Assembly (NCBI GenBank): GCA_002794735.1
Contig: NBAZ01000001.1
Coordinates: 2,480,001-2,544,000 of the forward strand
Origin: Pyrrhoderma lamaoense
Taxonomy: Eukaryota > Basidiomycota > Agaricomycetes > Hymenochaetales > Hymenochaetaceae
Direction of reading: 5' to 3'
DNA length: 64,000 nt
Part shown: positions 50,837-62,454 of the stretch, one piece after another
Layout of the letters: every line of letters begins with the position of its first letter
Numbering within the stretch: the stretch's first letter is position 1
Notes under the pieces: generated by a model
What the model was told of the DNA's origin: nothing
The model's input: only the letters and a program-made list of their open reading frames with translations
The model's database searches: none
Program-made: the position numbers and the translations under genes

Positions 50837-51610
50837 GACGGTTATCTTATGCGAAATTGGGAGTCTGGGGACCTGGGAAGTGTGAAATGTAGAGAGACAT
50901 TTTTGTAGTATATTGATCTTAATTATATATATATTCAGTCGCCAAAAATTGAGGCTACAGAGTTTACCGAGACCGATGGTTAATGTTTGGTCATGGGAGG
51001 CCGAAGGGCTGCTACAATTGACCCGTCCGAAATCGACGTCAGACACCACGTGCCATACCTTTGAGTACTCGACGAATGATTGGCCTATTTAGGAAACTTC
51101 TCCTTTTAATTGTCATCTGAAATTATCAGAAATAGCTTGAATTTTACCTTGATGGGTAAATACCTGGAGGAAACAATCTACTTGATCTAATGCGGATTAC
51201 ACTTTACCCCTTATTGTCCATAATCTCAGAGCGAATGCACCAGGGACCTTCTGATTATGAGTATCATCACGACAAAAGTATTTTAGCTTCATCCTCATTC
51301 CCACTTCACGATGGTTATCTCAAGGCCCATCTTACCATATAAATAAGGCTTTCCTATATGATACACATATTCAAAGTAATCGGTGCTTGTGCTAGTACTA
51401 GTACAAGAACATGTACATGGTGAGCAGCTTCTTTACTTATAATCAGCACAGATTATACAAAGTTATAGCGGCATCTGAGGATCAAACTTCTCATGCAACG
51501 CCTCAACCAATAGAGAATACACTGCATGTACTTCTTTCGCTAAACCTTATAGTTGTATATCATATAAAAACTAATGCTCTAAACTCGCTTCAACTCTCTT
51601 ACCACGCAAC
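50837..51610. promoter_or_regulatory. Divergent intergenic region (acyl-CoA ligase / membrane nitrilase)
   Basis: 774 bp between divergent starts. A TATAAATA motif on the plus strand at 51338-51345 could be the core promoter of the membrane nitrilase gene, which would give a leader of over 200 nt. No gene recognised inside. Confidence 0.45.
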
Positions 51611-53420
51611 ATGTCCACGTCGCCCCAAAGTCTGTTCATAAAGCATCCCACAATTGTCTATCTAAGTTTCGCATTCGTTCTTGCTCTGTTTGCGCTTCAC
51701 ATATCTCCATCTTTTGTCCCTCTTGTACTTCTCTTAGCAACTTTACGCCTGTACATTACATCCGTGATTAGGACCAATGGATTTGAGACCAAAATCATAA
51801 TCGCCATCATCTGCCTATCTGTAGCTACAACCATTGCGAACATTGGTTTTTCACTAAACGTAGTCTCCGGGCTCCCGAAGCCCTCTGCAGTCTCAACACT
51901 GTTCATCCTCACCTGTCTCACCAGTACCTTGATAATCGCATCGATTCTATTGGAAAACGTAATCCATCCGAGTAGTCCAAACCAATGGACCAAGTTCGTC
52001 CTTTTCCCTACGGTTTGGACAACTGTAATGTTACTTGCTGCAGCTTTCAGCCCATTGGGGTACATGACGACTTGGACACCAGTATTAGGGGTTGGCGCTT
52101 ATAGCTGGACGAGACCATTCCTCGGACCTGCGGGAATAGACTGGGCCGTAGGCGCTTGGGCGTCAGTTATATCTGAATTGATGGGGACATGGATTATGCA
52201 TTCGGAAGAAGAACAACCAAAGCTGATAATAACAAGCGATAACGAAAATACCCAAATTCTGAACGGGGTCAGAAATCACCATACCTTTTGATAATCATTG
52301 CTTTGTTGAGTATCGCATCTCTTCCTTCTTACTTCATCCCAAATATCCCATTCCCGACGAACTCAGGGCATACAATCCCACTCCCACTCGCATGTATTCA
52401 TCCTTACCTTGCGGACACCGACAGGCTACCATCATTCGATGAGTACCTGGAGGAAACCATGAGGTATACTTCCCTTGCAAAAGTGGTTCTTTGGCCGGAA
52501 GGAGCAGTAAAGTTTGAGAATGAGCTCTCTAAGCAGGAAGCTATCAGTAAAGTAGCGCACAATGCGGCGGGGTCTGTCATCGGGGTATCTTTCTATGAGC
52601 GTTTGAATGATACCAAGCAAGGCGACAAATTCCGCAATGGATTTATGCTCATTGATATAAAAGGGCTACAATTTGAATATTTCAAGCGCCATCTAGTTCC
52701 ATGTGAGCTAACATCTCAACAGTCTGTTATGTTATTATAAATAACAATTAACTATGATGAACCCCAGATATGGAGTCAAACACAATGGTGGCTTATAATT
52801 CCCCTCCTAGTTTGTTTGACTATAACTTGATAACCAAGCGAAATTCAAGAGGAAAACCAACAGAACATGTTACTGTTTCAATCACGGCCTCAATATGTTT
52901 AGATTTTGCCCATCCGAGAATATTCGGCACACTCGGACGTCGCCCTAATTTAATACTTGCACCAGGGAGGACCTGGCATACAAGTATCGGAGCTGCCATG
53001 TGGGAGCAAGCAAGAGCAAGAGCAGAGGAGACTGGCAGCACTGTTCTGTGGTGTGATGGTGGGTCACAAGGTATTAATGGTGTAGGTGGGCATGGCATGG
53101 GAATCGGTTCTGTAGTTCGAGTCGGACCGGGATCATGGGTTCATACTATTGGGCTTGAGGTCGAGCCTAACGAACGGCGTACTGCATACGCGTATATAGG
53201 ACCATGGCTAACAATCTTCTTTGTCTGGTTTGTGTTTGGCACGGAGAAGACGGTAGAATTAGGTATTCGGAGGGCACGCGGAGAACCGGTGCCAAAAGTT
53301 CCACCGTGGTTATTCAATGTGCCAGCGAATGTACGGGAAACGTACCTTGCCTATCGAAGGGGTCGAGAACGGATAGCACTTGAGCAAGGAATCCATGAAC
53401 AGACGTCTTTGCTGGGCTAA
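51611..53420 (+). CDS. Polytopic membrane protein with nitrilase (CN_hydrolase) domain, apolipoprotein N-acyltransferase-like
   Basis: The N-terminal half has several hydrophobic segments (for example FAFVLALFALHISPSFVPLV, IIIAIICLSVATTIANIG, LFILTCLTSTLIIASILL and LLIIIALLSIASLP). The C-terminal half is a nitrilase fold with the expected triad: Glu in VVLWPEGAV (near 52495), Lys in FEYFKRHLVP (near 52685), Cys in ITASICLDFAHP (near 52895). A further hydrophobic segment follows (YIGPWLTIFFVWFVFG). This is the layout of bacterial Lnt and its fungal relatives, which transfer or cleave acyl groups at a membrane; the fungal substrate is unknown. A one-base loss at the A run 52273-52275 makes a false stop after NGVRNHHTF; correcting it gives VRKSPYLLIIIALL and one continuous protein. 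One intron at about 52702-52769. Confidence 0.85.
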
Positions 53421-54331
53421 GACAGGGGCCAAGTGGTATGCTTATACTTACATGTAATGATAGCTGGGTATGTACTGGTAGTGAGTGTGTGTACATATAC
53501 CATCATGTAACAAGGTGCATTGGTATTTATGTGGTGATATCGGAGTATTAGTTATATTATGGTTATATGTCAGTGCATATGGATATGTAAGAGTAAGGAC
53601 ACGCGGCGAAGGTGAGGCTTGGTGACTGTGACTTGTCCTGCAAGGCGCAGAGGGCTGACTCAAAGGAGACTAGGAAGTCGCTTGCGAAGAAGGCGAGAAA
53701 GTCAATTTACAGTTGTCGACAAGGCTCTACAGAACCATCAACACTACTGCATTGAAACTCGTGAAGTACCAGAAGCTAGAGGTATCAATCGCAATTTCCG
53801 TCACAGCTTGGTAAGTGGCTTGAATTTATGAAAAACTCGTATATAACACAATTCTGATACATGGCTCTGAATAGCATTGATTGATCACACTCACAAGGTT
53901 TACATTCGTCTCTGGGTCCATCAAGGAACAAGGACTGTCGAAGAAGAAGAAGACATCTATCGAGTTCCCAAGAAGAACGGCATACTCTAGCTAGCATCAG
54001 CATTGCTGCTTCCTAAAGCACACCGTGATCACCGGCGAACGTTCTGGTTTGTGGTACTCATATTTAACTCGAGCGCCTCCAATCTTCCTCGCTCCACTTC
54101 ACCAAACTGTACAGATATCAGACCTCCCACCCTCCTTCCCCCTCATCCTCCAGTTCCTTCTCTTTATTCTCCCCAAACAACCGCAGCGATCGAGAGCAAG
54201 ACTCCCCAAATTCACCAAACTCAAGAAAGACGAAACGAGGAGGCGTTCTCGGATCTTTGCGCCGACCGTTCTCCTCAAAAAGCCAGAGCCCTGACAAAGA
54301 GACTTCTCATATCAACAATAATAGTACCAGA
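53421..54331. other. Intergenic region
   Basis: 911 bp between two plus-strand genes. An open frame across 54003-54422 is Ser/Pro/Thr-rich with no recognisable domain and is probably the leader of the next gene. Nothing else supported. Confidence 0.45.
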
Positions 54332-55125
54332 ATGCCAATTCATACCAAGCACGGAGAAACTTTTGATTGGGAGTACAGTGAAGCGGAACCTGATTTTGAG
54401 AATTATGAATGGTTCAAAGTAAATACATTCGACATAATTTTGTTCCTATACGCTCCATCTGATCTGTACATTACATGATACACTATAGGATCCTCCACCC
54501 CGTCATCAAGTATGCCTCTAATCTGATTATACTCACCACCTATGTTTGGCTGATAAGCTTTACAGCAAACACCCGCTACTGTTCCGGCTTCAATTGCTGA
54601 TCCCTATGTCCCCGCCGCAAGCGTCGTAGAAGAAAACGAGCGTTTTATCTTCGCACTGAAGAATGCACCGAACGTCCTATATACACGATACAAGCAATAT
54701 GGTCAGGTAGTGTAACCCTTACTTCCACGTTCTTTTCCCTTCTCTACCAGGAATAGTCATCCATCTCTGATACCACCTTTTCTTCCTTTTTACCTTTCTT
54801 GATTTTACTACCAAATTATTCACTTTTCGACACCCGGTAGCTGGGCGTCCTCGGCTGGTGCAGCGAATTCAGCGAGCTGATAGATAGCCTCAAGCAACTC
54901 GGATTCGACGGGAACATGTTTGTCGCAACGCGTGATCAAGCATTGAAGACTTGCACGGAGATTTTACGATTACGACTGGACGTTCGGATGCAAATCATCA
55001 TCATGTACCTCTCCTCTCAAGTCGCTCGTCTCAGGCGTTTCCTCGACGGCGATGCAACTTTTGATGACTATCCTGAAGCGGACTTTCCTATCGAGCAGCG
55101 TCAGTACACAGACTGGAACGTTTAA
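54332..55125 (+). CDS. Unknown conserved-looking fungal protein
   Basis: I do not recognise the family. Start at 54332 (MPIHTKHGETFDWEYSEAE), then PDFENYEWFK, intron 54419-54488, a 21-nt exon (54489-54509, DPPPRHQ), another intron, QTPATVPASIADPYVPAAS and VVEENERFIFALKNAPNVLY, a longer intron (about 54708-54840), then LGVLGWCSEFSELIDSLKQL and TEILRLRLDVRMQIIIMYLS. It ends QRQYTDWNV. About 170 residues, acidic N-terminus, helical C-terminus; no signal peptide or membrane segment. The clean splicing and steady codon phase support a real gene. No function is proposed. Confidence 0.65.
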
Positions 55126-57097
55126 TCTTCTCCTCCTTTCTTCCACTTCCTCTGTTCTCTTCTGCTGTTACTCTCCTTCGTTTCCTTTACGACCTTTGAC
55201 TCCGATTTCCCTTCAAGCCTCACTTTTTTTCAACCTCTCTGTTTTTTTGTCTTTCAAGGTTATAATTGATCGTTAACAACTATCGTTGTTGTAGAATGAT
55301 TCACTACGATCGGGACGCCTAGAAATCCGAGGATTACTGCTGCTACTGACGCTGCTAATACTGCAATTGGCTAATACCCTACTCATGACTCAGGGACCAT
55401 ACAAAACAGGCAATCATCCAAACAGGCAATCATATAATATATATATATAACACCCTTACTTTCAGTATCCCCTTGTCTTACTGTTTCCCCCTTCTCCCCT
55501 CCTCTCCCTCATGCTCTTGCCAGACTATCTGTTAATTGTTGTTGTGGCTCACAGCAATTAACCCTAGCATTCTCCTACCTCATGTCGCCATGTATTAACT
55601 TTCATTTCATTTCATCAACGTGCATGTAATGTACCTTTTTTCTTTGGCAAACGAATGCATCTGTCTCTCTGTACCTCTTAGCAACTCTGAACCTCCTTTC
55701 CCCCATCTATTTCAATTGCTTCTACATCTGTGCGAGTCTTACAGCCTAAACTGTGTATCTCACGAGCATAAAACCAGAGAATAGGAAAGGAGACAACCCT
55801 CGACTGCGTTCATTCTAGGGCCATCGTGTTATGTGATTGTATCAGATTCATGAACATTTTAAGCTAATAAAAATCGCGGCTCTAAGACTCTTAATTACAT
55901 TACCAGACCCAGTCTAACAGATGCCCCTTCTATACCTCATAAGTTATACATTAACTTCTTGAATGCATGCAACCAGCGGTTTACACATACATCAGAAAAA
56001 AGGTCATAACAACTAATTCATTTCTTTTACTTTTTAAATGACAGATCCCATTCGTTAGTTTTTAATTTACTCGTTACTAATCATGATACCCAGGTTGAAA
56101 AGAATGATGATATAAAACAAGGAGGGAATGCGAAGAAGAAAAATTAAAAACTGAAAAAAGAGAAAGGAGATCCATAGTCAAAATGTTATTAGGGTCACAA
56201 GGAAGGATAAGAACAAAAAAGGGGATAAAAAATATAAAGAAGGTCAAGAAAATACACAAGCCTCTTCTCTTGTTGATGTCTTCGCAACTACAACGAATAC
56301 ATAGACACACAGGTTCACAGTAACAGAGAAAAAGGGGGAGATAAAAAAAGTAAGAAAAGGAACAACACGTAAAAAATAAAGTAGGTGGGAGTCCATAATT
56401 AACAAGTTATATACTGTTTATATATGTAGAGGTGTCATGCAAGTCATCAGCGGAAACAAGATGAAACAGGATATAACAAGGGTGGATGTTAGGTTATGAA
56501 CTACTTTGTGGACATGAGGCGAATGGTACGGGAATGTGTGAAATAGTGAAATACTCAAGAGAGGTAAGGATGAAAAGAAATGAAAACTAAGCCCAAGCTA
56601 TAAGAAACAGTTGAAAGAGAAAGTAAAGAAATGTTATAGATATATACATGGGAATCACAGAACATAAAATGGTAAAAGAACAGGTAGTATATGTAATTGC
56701 AGAAACAAACCGTTTGTGTTGGGTATAAACGTATGCGGTAAAACAGTGAACACGCTGCTTGGGCTAAAAGTAAAAGAAAAGTTACTGTCGTCATCGTTAT
56801 GCCAAGTAAAAATATCAGGGGAAACGGGATATGATGAGGGGCCAAAGCCGCACTCGTCTACATAAGTGTTGGTCGATTGTGTCAACAAGCAAAACAAACA
56901 AATAACAATGTATGTATCACAGAAAAGCGAAAAATAAGTTGTGTCAATCCGGTCAAAATAACAGAAGAAAAAAGCAACAAAACAAACAAATAGTGGTGAC
57001 GAGGGTGTCGCAATATCCCTTTAGACATCAAGTCCAAAAGGTTCATAGTCAAGATGAAAACAAGCTTGATGAGAGATGTAATTCAAAAACGAACAGA
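55126..57097. other. Long gene-free region
   Basis: Almost 2 kb between converging genes. The left part is CT-rich (55130-55260, 55480-55510), consistent with a 3' untranslated region; the right part (56000-57000) is A-rich on the plus strand, as expected for a long 3' untranslated region of the minus-strand gene. A short TA tract lies near 55435-55449. No tRNA, protein or repeat family recognised. Confidence 0.5.
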
Positions 57098-60000
57098 TCA
57101 ATGAGATGCAATACCGGCATAAACTTTCCAATACTCAGGTGTCATCAATGGGTCTTCTACTCCAGTCTGGCGAGGAACGAGTGGTTCGGGAGAGTAAGTA
57201 CTTTGCCTTGGAGGGTCAGGTAGAGGGTTTGACAGCGGACGATAAGAGTTCAAAGGAGATTCAATCGGGTCATATCCAGAGTTATTATAAGGGTAGTTCG
57301 CAGGTGTTGCATAAACAGCCTGGACTGGCGTTGAACCATTTGTAGCTGTGACAGGGATAGCATAAAAAGATCCTTGGGGCGTGAGCCTATATTGTCCTTG
57401 TGGAAATATGTATGCTGCTCCTTGTGTGCTATAAACAGAGCTTCGAGGGTCGTAAATTGCTGCAGTAGTAGGAATATTCGTGGAGCCCCCTTCCTGATCA
57501 TGAACTGCGCTCTTTCCCTTCCACACACGCTCTGCATCCCAGGCTTCGCGGGCCGAAAGAGACATATCTGCACCAGAAGGAAGATCTGAAACCGCCCGAC
57601 GTAAAGAAGTATGACGCTCAACAGACGATGTCCCATGTGCACTTGTAAGGCTTGTGCTTTCACCTCCAGACCCTAGAGTTTGAGATGAACGAGAATCAGA
57701 TGATTGTGCTTCAGCTCTCTGGCTACGACTTTCCCTTCGACGGGCACGGCGTTCAGCCCTCTCACGTTCTTTCTCAGACAATATAGCGACAGATTCCGCT
57801 AAATTGCGTTCCTCCAAACTGTGAGAATACTGGTGACGAAGCTGATGTTCAACAGTATCATTGAGAGGTGCCTTGGACACGCGCATAGACCTATGTCGCT
57901 CGTCTCGTGTAGATGTGCTCTGACGATGCCCGCTGCTTTCTAGCTTGTCCCGATCTTCGCGTTTACTCTCTCTTCGTCGTACCCTCTCGCGGTCCTTTTC
58001 TTTTTCATGATCGCGATCCTTCTCTCGGCGTGACCCTCTTTCACGCCTTGAGGTAGTCGCCGTCGTTGTCGGAGAGGTTTCCGAGGCTTCAACAAGCGTC
58101 CACTGGTCCTGGACAACAGGAACTACAGATCCATTCTGGCTATAGCGTAGCATCTCAGAGGGAGAACGCATGAGTCTAAACGTTGTTTCCTCAATTCTAT
58201 CTTTCTCTTTTCGAGACGAGCGCTCGCGTTCCTTATCCATCAACTCACGTTTTGAATGTCTCCTCGAGCGATCTCTATCCCGCTCCCGGTCTCTATCATC
58301 TGCGTACCGGGAACGTTCATCATGATACGAAGATCTAACATCCTCGTGTCTAGATCCACGTACGTCAGGATCATCGTAACGGGAGCTCCGTCGTGGGTCT
58401 CTTTCACCTCTCGGCGAAGGGTCCTCATAGCGCGACGAACGCCTATCATCGACATATCGTGAAGACCTTTCATCGTATCTAGATGTTCGTTCATCATGAT
58501 GGGACGCCCGCCTTGCAGCTCTCCCCATTTCCCTCTCCCTCAATTCCTTATCCTGTCTTTCCCTTTCTACCCTCTCCCTCTCCTTCTCCATCTCCCGTTC
58601 TTTCTCCATTTCTCGTTTCGCCTTCTCTTCTCTCCTAGACTCCCTTCTAGAAGCCCTAGCAGCTCTCTCCCTCTCCTTCTCTTCTTCCCTTTCTCTCTCA
58701 CTCTCCCTTTCCCGCTCCCTCTCCTTCCTTTCTCTCTCCTTCTCCCGTTCTCTTTCTCTTTCCCTCTCCTTTTCCCGCTCCTCCCTTTCCTTCGCCCGCT
58801 GCCGTTCTCGTTCCCGTTCCCTATCAACAGCTTCATTCTCCGCCCTCTCCTTCTCGGCCAGCTTCTTTGCCGATACAGGTTTAGCTCCAATTTGCGGAGG
58901 GGACTGAGGGACCGGACTCGTCGGGAACGGGATAGTCCCAACCACACTCTGAGGAGTCGCAAAGCTAAGCATCGGAGTAGGCGGATTAACATACATGGAA
59001 GCTCTCGCCAAAGGAGAGTCATCATCAACTTCCGCTGCTTTACCTTTATCTTTTTCCTTGTATCTGTAAGCATCCCCTCGTTCCCTCTCTCTGTCTCTAG
59101 GTGAGCTGAGGCCATTGATATATTTATCTCTTTCCTTTTCTTTACGGCTGCGGTCTCGATCCCGGTCCCGGTCATAATCCCTTTCGCGTTCTCGTTCACG
59201 ATTTCGGTGACCATCTTTTTCCCTATCTCGGTCCCTCTCACGTTCCCGTTCAAACTCTCTAGAATGGCTTTGTGAATGACTGCGAAGCTGAGTGGCGTCG
59301 CTAGTCGGGAACTCAACCCAAGAGTGTCGAACAGGTGAGACAACGCCATTTGTAACAGTAGGGGAAGTAACGCTTGTCGGAGCCTGTTGGTACACTTGCT
59401 GTGGTTGAATCTGCGCTTGTTGTTGTTGCTGTTGCTGATGCTGCTGCCGCACAGTTTCAAACGTCATCCCCGATTGTGGTCTAGCTCGAGGCGTCTCGTG
59501 TTGCTGTGAGTATCGACTCCCATTCACAAGTCCAACTCCATTCGATATTCTCGGTGTTCCAAAGTCCAACTCCGTAGCAATATCGGGCATCTGGTCAAGA
59601 TCAATATCCATCTCTCCCTGTATCGGGGATTCCGTAAATGTTAATGGATCTATCCTAGAGTATCTAGTATAACTTTTTCGCGAATGTAACTCCTTTTCTG
59701 GTAATGGGGAGGACTCGAAAAGTCTTGTGTCGATATTGACACAGATACAGCCGCAGGGGAAAGAGGATTTGGTATCGGAGACATACTACGAGGTAAAGAG
59801 AAAACTTGAGAAATACTAGGGAGAGGCGGTGGCGGTTGAAGTGGTGAAAGTTCAGGGGAAGGTATCGTCGAGATTATAGGGGAATGAAGAACTCGAGAAG
59901 GTGAAGATGGGATTTCAGGCTGAGTGGGGGATCGAGTAGGTATCAAAGGAGAGATAATCGTTGCAGGTGTCTCGGGAGGTATTGGAGGTAATTCAGGTGA

Positions 60001-62257
60001 TGATGGTGTAACTGGTGTAGGTAGACCTTCAGAATCAATAAAAGGTGTATTTGTTACTCGTAACGACAGTCGAGGTCGCAGGAAGTCTTCATCACTGAGC
60101 ACCGGGGGCGGCGGAGGAGCACGTTTTGGAGGGGGAAGAGGGGCAATCGTCGACTTTGGTGACGGATAGTCGGGATAGTCGATAACCTGCCATTAATTAC
60201 AGGAGAATCAGCAGACATTGGATAATCAGGATTCGCAATGGTGAGTGTTCCCCCTGTCAAGGATGGGAACTCTAAGTTAATCGAAGCAGATGTCCGATGA
60301 GCGATCAATTCTGTTTCCTTCTCTATTCCTCTCTCTACTGCATCCTCTGGACGTTTTTCTACATCCAGCTCCACAGCATCTGAAGATGGTGGGGGACTCG
60401 TCTACTGAGCTTCCGTGGCTCAGAGATAGAGTTGATAGAAACTGAGGTCTTTCTCTCTCTAACACATTCGAATTCACCGTTCCGCAGTTCCCCATCAGTT
60501 CCATTTATTGGCTTCCGCAATCCACTTAATTTCCTTCCAAGTCGTCCCATGAAGCTCGAACGTTTGTCTTTTTTGTCAGTTGGTACAGAAAGTTTAACAT
60601 TAACAGTATCAAGTGTGATGGCTGCTGGGGCTGTTCGCCCTCGTTTGGATAACTTTCGACGAAACATACCATCGGCAGCACCAAGGAAGAGTCATCCATA
60701 GGTGTGAATGGTGCAGACGAAATGTATTGTTCTCCGTGCGGTGAATATCATCCGTAGAACCAGAGAAAAATCGGCGTATACCATGAGCTGGTCTCGAGAG
60801 TTGATTGCTTAAGGTTCTCTTTCGAGGTTGTTGTTCAGGGAGTTGCGCTGCGGAAGTTGATTGCGATAAGGGTGATGGATTAGTGAGGCGGCCGTTCTGA
60901 CGACTGGGTGCCCTCGTAGTCACTCTAGATGCAAGAGACTAGATAACCCCATTAAAATGTAGAATATATAATTAGTTTTAGTGCAGATATTATTAGAAAC
61001 ACTAATATAACGCACCACATCCTGTGGAGGGGGCGGGCCACCTAAACCTATAACATCATAGGGAGAGTCATGATGCCAGTTTGCGGGGTACGGGGATGAG
61101 TGATCAAGCATGTCGACATTATCTTGCGCTGTCTGTGAGACTTTGCGTGTTCGCGGCGGGGGGAACCCATCGCCACCCAAGCGCGTCTGGGACCCGTTCG
61201 GGGTAGGGATGGGAGAACCAGATGGGGTCCTAGTCAGGGTAACCCGACCAGCATCTTGTGTTCCGCCTGCGCCGGCCCCGATCGCCGTTCTAATGGGTGG
61301 AAATGAGGGTGAAAACGCAGTTGAGGGCGGAGACCGAGAATGAGGAGGAATGAGATGAATATTTTGATAGAAACGAGGGCCGACGGGGTTATACAAATTG
61401 TACTTTGTTCTGAACTGTGCGGCGTTGGGGATATCTTGTAATGGCTGAACAGGCAGAGAATCAGGGACGAGTGAAGATGATGCCGTTGACGGAAGGTCCG
61501 TGGCAGACGACGCACGCAGCATCTGGCGAGCGGCCTTTTCTTCTAGGGCCTGCATAGGTCTACTGCACTCGCTGTCCTTGTCACTTGCCGCGTCGTCGTC
61601 GCGACCGCGAAGGAGCTTTTTTATCTCTGCTCGACTATCAGGAGCTGGGGAAAGGACGGGAGGGGGCTTCTTATGCTGTTCCCTAGAAGGTTCCTTTGCT
61701 TGTCTCTATCTTTATCTTCAATGAATTCTTTCTCTTTGGTGTTGTCGTCGATGTGAGAGTTGATGTTGGAATTTGAGTTTGAGTCTTCCTTCTGTTTTGA
61801 GAAAGAAGGGCGACGCCAGCGAAAGGCAGAGTTTGCTGGCTGCTGTTGCTGAGATTGACGGCGAGAAAGACGTCTTGCGGCATGACTTGGGTCTTTTTGT
61901 AGCATAGGGATAAATACAGACTGTGCATCTGACCGTGGGTCGGTTCTGGGAGAAAGTTTGAGTTTATTTGCACATGGAAAGTAAAGCCGAATTTAAAATA
62001 TATAATCACCAAAGGGCGTGTTTACTGACGCGCGTCACCGATGAGGGCGCTAGTCGACAGAGACGATGAGGAAGGGGTGTGTGGAGGACGATGGAGAGTG
62101 AGGATGGAAGGCAAAGGAAACGGAAGCGAGTGGAGAACTCGAGCAGACGATGGGCCTGGCGCATTGTTTGCAGCCTCATGTTTGTAGGCGATTCCATTCC
62201 ACCGACCGACGTCCTTCTCACCCCCTCAGTAACCATTTCCACAATGGCCATCGACAT
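57098..62257 (-). CDS. Very large Arg/Glu-repeat, disordered protein
   Basis: One long gene of probably more than 1,500 residues. The N-terminal exon starts at 62257 (MSMAIVEMVTEG) and, after one corrected base, runs EKDVGRWNGIAYKHEAAN to ALIGDARQ. An intron ends before TDPRSDAQSVFIPMLQKDPS. Pro/Ser-rich regions follow (61500-59700), then from 59611 a single exon of over 800 codons with a poly-Gln stretch, an ER/RE/KE-dominated block (59270-58500), RSS-YDD and SRRE repeats, and a more ordered C-terminus ending DPLMTPEYWKVYAGIASH. No enzymatic domain seen. One-base losses at 59674-59678, 60186-60187, 60391-60395, 60685-60686, about 60708-60720, 61693-61694 and 62221-62225. The strongly charged single-helix-like block suggests a scaffold or RNA-associated role, but this is speculative. 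Confidence 0.75.
58500..58860 (-). repeat. Arg-Glu codon repeat tract (purine-rich on minus strand)
   Basis: Within the large protein gene, codons for Arg, Glu and Lys repeat imperfectly (for example EREREREKERERKERE), so the plus strand is almost pure pyrimidine for about 300 bp. It explains the long overlapping open frames seen on the other strand and frame here, which are compositional shadows. Confidence 0.85.
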
Positions 62258-62454
62258 CCTTCTGCATACATTCTAGTCTAGTCGTCCGTACTTTCTTCCA
62301 GAATTTTCGTCGTTGTTTCATTCCAAGTTTCTTTATTTTTGCTCAATCCTCTGCCTCGACGCAGCCAAAATTAGATTTTAACCTTCGCATAATTCCCATC
62401 GCGACTTTATTTGTGGAAAGTCGATCTTAAGCACCATTCACCATCACCACAAGC

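Noticed and set aside
54003..54331. N-terminal extension of the unknown gene at 54.3 kb
   Set aside because: Ser/Pro/Thr-rich in the wrong frame relative to the chosen start and lacking any conserved look; treated as leader.
58496..59460. Long open frames overlapping the Arg/Glu repeat on the other strand and in another frame
   Set aside because: They are compositional shadows of the purine-rich ER/KE codons; their translations are Leu/Pro/Phe- or Arg/Gly-monotonous.
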